Source of the DNA: Bacteroidales bacterium
GTDB taxonomy: Bacteria; Bacteroidota; Bacteroidia; Bacteroidales; P3
NCBI GenBank assembly: GCA_900769785.1
Contig: CAAGHV010000058.1
Span: 1 to 9,116, forward strand
Direction: 5' to 3'
DNA: 9,116 nt
Positions 7,469 through 9,116 of this stretch are shown piece by piece (position 1 is the first letter of the stretch; each line of letters opens with the position of its first letter). The notes beneath the pieces were generated by a model, which worked only from the letters and a program-made list of their open reading frames with translations, ran no database searches and was not told where the DNA came from. A program made the position numbers and the translations under genes.

Positions 7469-8223
7469 CACCAATACTTGAATTTAAAAAGACTTGTGTA
7501 TCATACACCAAACAAACAATGGCAGTGAAATATGTATCGGCTGCTATCGAAAGAAATACTATTACCGCCATTATGGGACCTTCGGGTTGTGGAAAATCTA
7601 CACTGCTACGTGCAGCAAACCTTATGCACAATTTATATCCCAATATAACCGTAACGGGAGAAATACTATTGAACGGCGAAAATATTCTTTCGATGGAACC
7701 AATAGAAGTGCATCGTAAAATTGGAATGGTATTTCAACGACCAACACCATTTCCTACAATGAGTATTTACGATAATGTGTTGTCGGGATTTACTCTTAAT
7801 GGTATTCGTTTGCCAAAAGAGGAAAAAGACATTACTGTCGAACGTTGTTTGAAGAGTGTAAGTTTGTGGGACGAAGTTAAAGATGTGCTAAACAAAAAAG
7901 GTACATTCCTTTCCGGAGGACAACAACAACGATTGTGCATAGCACGTGCGTTGGCAATGAAACCCAATGTTCTGCTGATGGACGAACCAACTTCTGCCCT
8001 CGACCCTATAGCAACCAAACATATAGAAGAACTACTTTTGGAATTGCAAAAAGAAGTAACCATACTTATTGTTACCCATAATATGGGACAGGCTATGCGA
8101 ATATCATCACGCTCCATGTTTATGTATCTCGGAGAGTTGGCAGAGTATGGCGATACTGCCACAATGTTTTCTTCGCCCTCCGACGAACGCACAAAATCAT
8201 ACTTAACCGGAAAAATGGGGTAA
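7456..8223 (+). CDS. pstB: Phosphate import ATP-binding protein PstB
   Basis: The ATPase subunit that powers PstCA, 255 residues, a normal length. Motifs in order: Walker A GPSGCGKST (41-49), Q-loop Gln94 in MVFQRPTPFP (the RPTPFP or KPNPFP form is characteristic of PstB), signature LSGGQQQR (152-159), Walker B VLLMDEP with catalytic Glu177, D-loop SALD (180-183) and switch His208. All are intact. The start overlaps the end of pstA by 13 nt. It is the last gene of the operon here: a phoU gene, which commonly follows, is absent, and the MITE-like copy B begins about 20 nt beyond the stop. Confidence 0.96.
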   Translation: MESITPILEFKKTCVSYTKQTMAVKYVSAAIERNTITAIMGPSGCGKSTLLRAANLMHNLYPNITVTGEILLNGENILSMEPIEVHRKIGMVFQRPTPFPTMSIYDNVLSGFTLNGIRLPKEEKDITVERCLKSVSLWDEVKDVLNKKGTFLSGGQQQRLCIARALAMKPNVLLMDEPTSALDPIATKHIEELLLELQKEVTILIVTHNMGQAMRISSRSMFMYLGELAEYGDTATMFSSPSDERTKSYLTGKMG

Positions 8224-8242
8224 TATATTGAAACAACAACAA

Positions 8243-8519
8243 ATGCAACTTTTAAAAATTCCACGTTATGAGTGAGTGTTTGTCTTTACTCAGAACTTTT
8301 GCGTGCGTTGACTTCGTCGGTGTTGCTATCGCTCGAAAAAGCTAATGCTAAGGCATTGCTCGTTACTCGCTTAATCGCAACGTTTACGTTTTTTTTTGCC
8401 GAAATCTTTCTATTTCTTTTTGGGGTCGTATAGCCCGCTATGCATTGCAAAGACACACCTCGGTACGTCTCTAGAAAATTCCGCAAATCACCTACAAAGC
8501 AATTTTTAGAAATTACCTT
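8243..8519 (+). mobile_element. MITE-like element, copy B
   Basis: This stretch aligns in the same orientation with copy A (658-930). Long runs are identical: a 30-nt block (8276-8305 with 691-720), then a 40-nt block starting at GTTGCTATCGCTCG. The two copies diverge mainly in a stretch of about 40 nt after the conserved palindrome ATAGCCCGCTAT. The left end has lost one G (ATGCAAC for ATGGCAAC) and the right end has drifted (ACCTT for GCCAT). I see no target duplication, so this looks like an older insertion. The GTTATGAGT/ACTCAGAAC hairpin (8265-8273 with 8288-8296) survives with one mismatch. A T run of about nine near 8390 follows a short stem AACGT/ACGTT and could help end the pst transcript. 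Confidence 0.75.
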
Positions 8520-8687
8520 AAAGTATCGATAACTGATTACAATATTGATTTACCAATTAGGTCGGTATTTGATAACATTCTTTATATTTGTATTGTAGTT
8601 GCAAACACAAATAATATGTTTTTCTGCTGTAAACTAAATGTTAATATCGACATTTAATGACTGTTAATAAAATCCCATATATTACCT

Positions 8688-8781
8688 TCAAAAAAATGGG
8701 TACCCATTTAGGGAAAAATGGGTACTATATTTTGGGTTAATGGGTACCCATTTTATATGAGAATGGGTACCCATTTTTTGA
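8688..8781. repeat. Array of GGGTACCC palindromes spaced 22-23 bp
   Basis: ATGGGTACCCAT occurs at 8696-8707, 8740-8751 and 8763-8774, with a half copy ATGGGTAC at 8718-8725. Unit starts are 22, 22 and 23 bp apart, close to two turns of the helix. The left unit is preceded by TCAAAAAA and the right one followed by TTTTTTGA, so the block has mirror-image ends. As RNA, each unit could fold with AATGG/CCATT stems around a GTAC loop. Phased operators for a dimeric repressor, or a two-way terminator, are both possible. Confidence 0.8.
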
Positions 8782-8913
8782 TTATATAGTACTATTTGGT
8801 TCAAAATATAGTGGGAATATAAAAACAATATACTATTACAAAAGTCAAATCTTTGAATATTAAATGTTTTGTTTTTTTTAGCCGAAAGTGTATTTTGGAA
8901 TAAAGAATACTGA

Positions 8914-9027
8914 TGCTTTATATCCGTATGTCAAAGATAAAGCAGAGATGCTTTATTCAAATGTTAAAAACGAAATCTATTATTCTTTACTTGCAAAGCA
9001 ATTATAAACTCGATATTCTATAAAGCA
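8914..9027 (+). repeat. Four alternating complementary 8-nt arms
   Basis: TGCTTTAT (8914-8921), ATAAAGCA (8937-8944), TGCTTTAT (8949-8956) and ATAAAGCA (9020-9027) lie in order on the plus strand. Arms 2 and 3 form a tight hairpin with a GAGA loop. Arms 1 and 2, or 3 and 4, can pair instead. The layout resembles an attenuator or switch, but no coding start is visible within the window, and the fourth arm lies within or near the MITE end. Confidence 0.5.
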
Positions 9028-9057
9028 GATAGTAAAGCTGTTTTTAGAATTTGCCAT
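8989..9057 (+). mobile_element. Solitary right end of the MITE family (copy C)
   Basis: ACTTGCAAAGCAATT (8989-9003) is identical to 901-915 of copy A. TTTTTAGAA...TTGCCAT (9041-9057) matches the copy A right end; as a reverse complement it reads ATGGCAAATTCTAAAA, one base off the copy A right terminus. About 37 nt of unrelated sequence splits the two parts. No left end is visible in the preceding 450 nt, so this is a remnant or a differently built relative. Confidence 0.5.
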
Positions 9058-9116
9058 AATAAATATAAAAAAGTGCATTTGTATTTAATTTTTTTCTCAT
9101 TTCTGCTATATATACA

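Larger units (their letters stand above)
8520..9116. other. Non-coding AT-rich tail of the window
   Basis: I find no credible gene in these roughly 600 nt. The stretch holds an inverted repeat TATTTGT (8585-8591) / ACAAATA (8607-8613), the GGGTACCC palindrome array (8688-8781), the TGCTTTAT/ATAAAGCA alternative stems (8914-9027) and a lone MITE end (8989-9057). TATATTTG at 8583-8590 fits the -7 consensus but has no -33 partner at the right distance. Confidence 0.55.

Noticed and set aside
7767..8264. 165-codon minus-strand frame opposite pstB
   Set aside because: It is the antisense of pstB, which has every ABC ATPase motif. The frame shows no domain and runs into the repeat.
8286..8486. 66-codon minus-strand frame within copy B
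   Set aside because: It lies wholly inside the repeat. The matching frame in copy A is shifted by a one-base indel and the differences are not biased to silent positions, so it behaves as non-coding.
8568..8590. Promoter made of TTTG (8568-8571) and TATATTTG (8583-8590)
   Set aside because: The spacer is only 11 nt instead of 19-20, and no gene start follows within reach.
8688..8781. CRISPR array
   Set aside because: The repeats are only 8-16 bp and palindromic with spacers of about 10 bp, far below CRISPR dimensions, and no cas gene is present.

Overview
The window looks like chromosomal DNA from a member of the Bacteroidota, most likely a Bacteroidales. It is AT-rich, has no Shine-Dalgarno-like sites before its starts, and carries Bacteroidota-type -7 boxes (TAnnTTTG) upstream of genes. 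It also has an outer-membrane porin joined to an uptake operon, and lipoprotein/secretion signals typical of the group. The genus cannot be fixed from sequence reading alone.

Layout: (1) 1-578, minus strand: the N-terminal 192 codons of an exported protein of unknown function, with a well-formed promoter at 602-633. (2) 658-930: a non-coding element with terminal inverted repeats and a perfect 5-bp target duplication, i.e. a MITE-like insertion. (3) 948-3063, minus strand: overlapping genes for a PhoR-like sensor kinase and a PhoB/OmpR-type response regulator. (4) 3064-3661: a 598-nt divergent intergenic region holding the promoters for both sides, a tandem 11-bp repeat that looks like a Pho box, and several hairpins. 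(5) 3662-8223, plus strand: a tight five-gene operon, porin-pstS-pstC-pstA-pstB, for high-affinity phosphate uptake. (6) 8243-8519: a second copy of the MITE-like element in the same orientation. (7) 8520-9116: non-coding DNA with an unusual array of GGGTACCC palindromes spaced 22-23 bp, a set of mutually exclusive TGCTTTAT/ATAAAGCA hairpin arms, and a stray end of the same MITE family.

Working model: the porin admits phosphate across the outer membrane. Lipoprotein PstS captures it in the periplasm, and PstC/PstA with ATPase PstB import it. The kinase/regulator pair, transcribed divergently, would switch on the operon in low phosphate through the 11-bp repeat, which sits where the -33 promoter element should be. 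No phoU follows pstB, which is unusual for this operon.

The main points for a second look are the direct MITE copies bracketing the whole phosphate module, the putative Pho box, the GGGTACCC array, and the alternative-hairpin region at the right edge.
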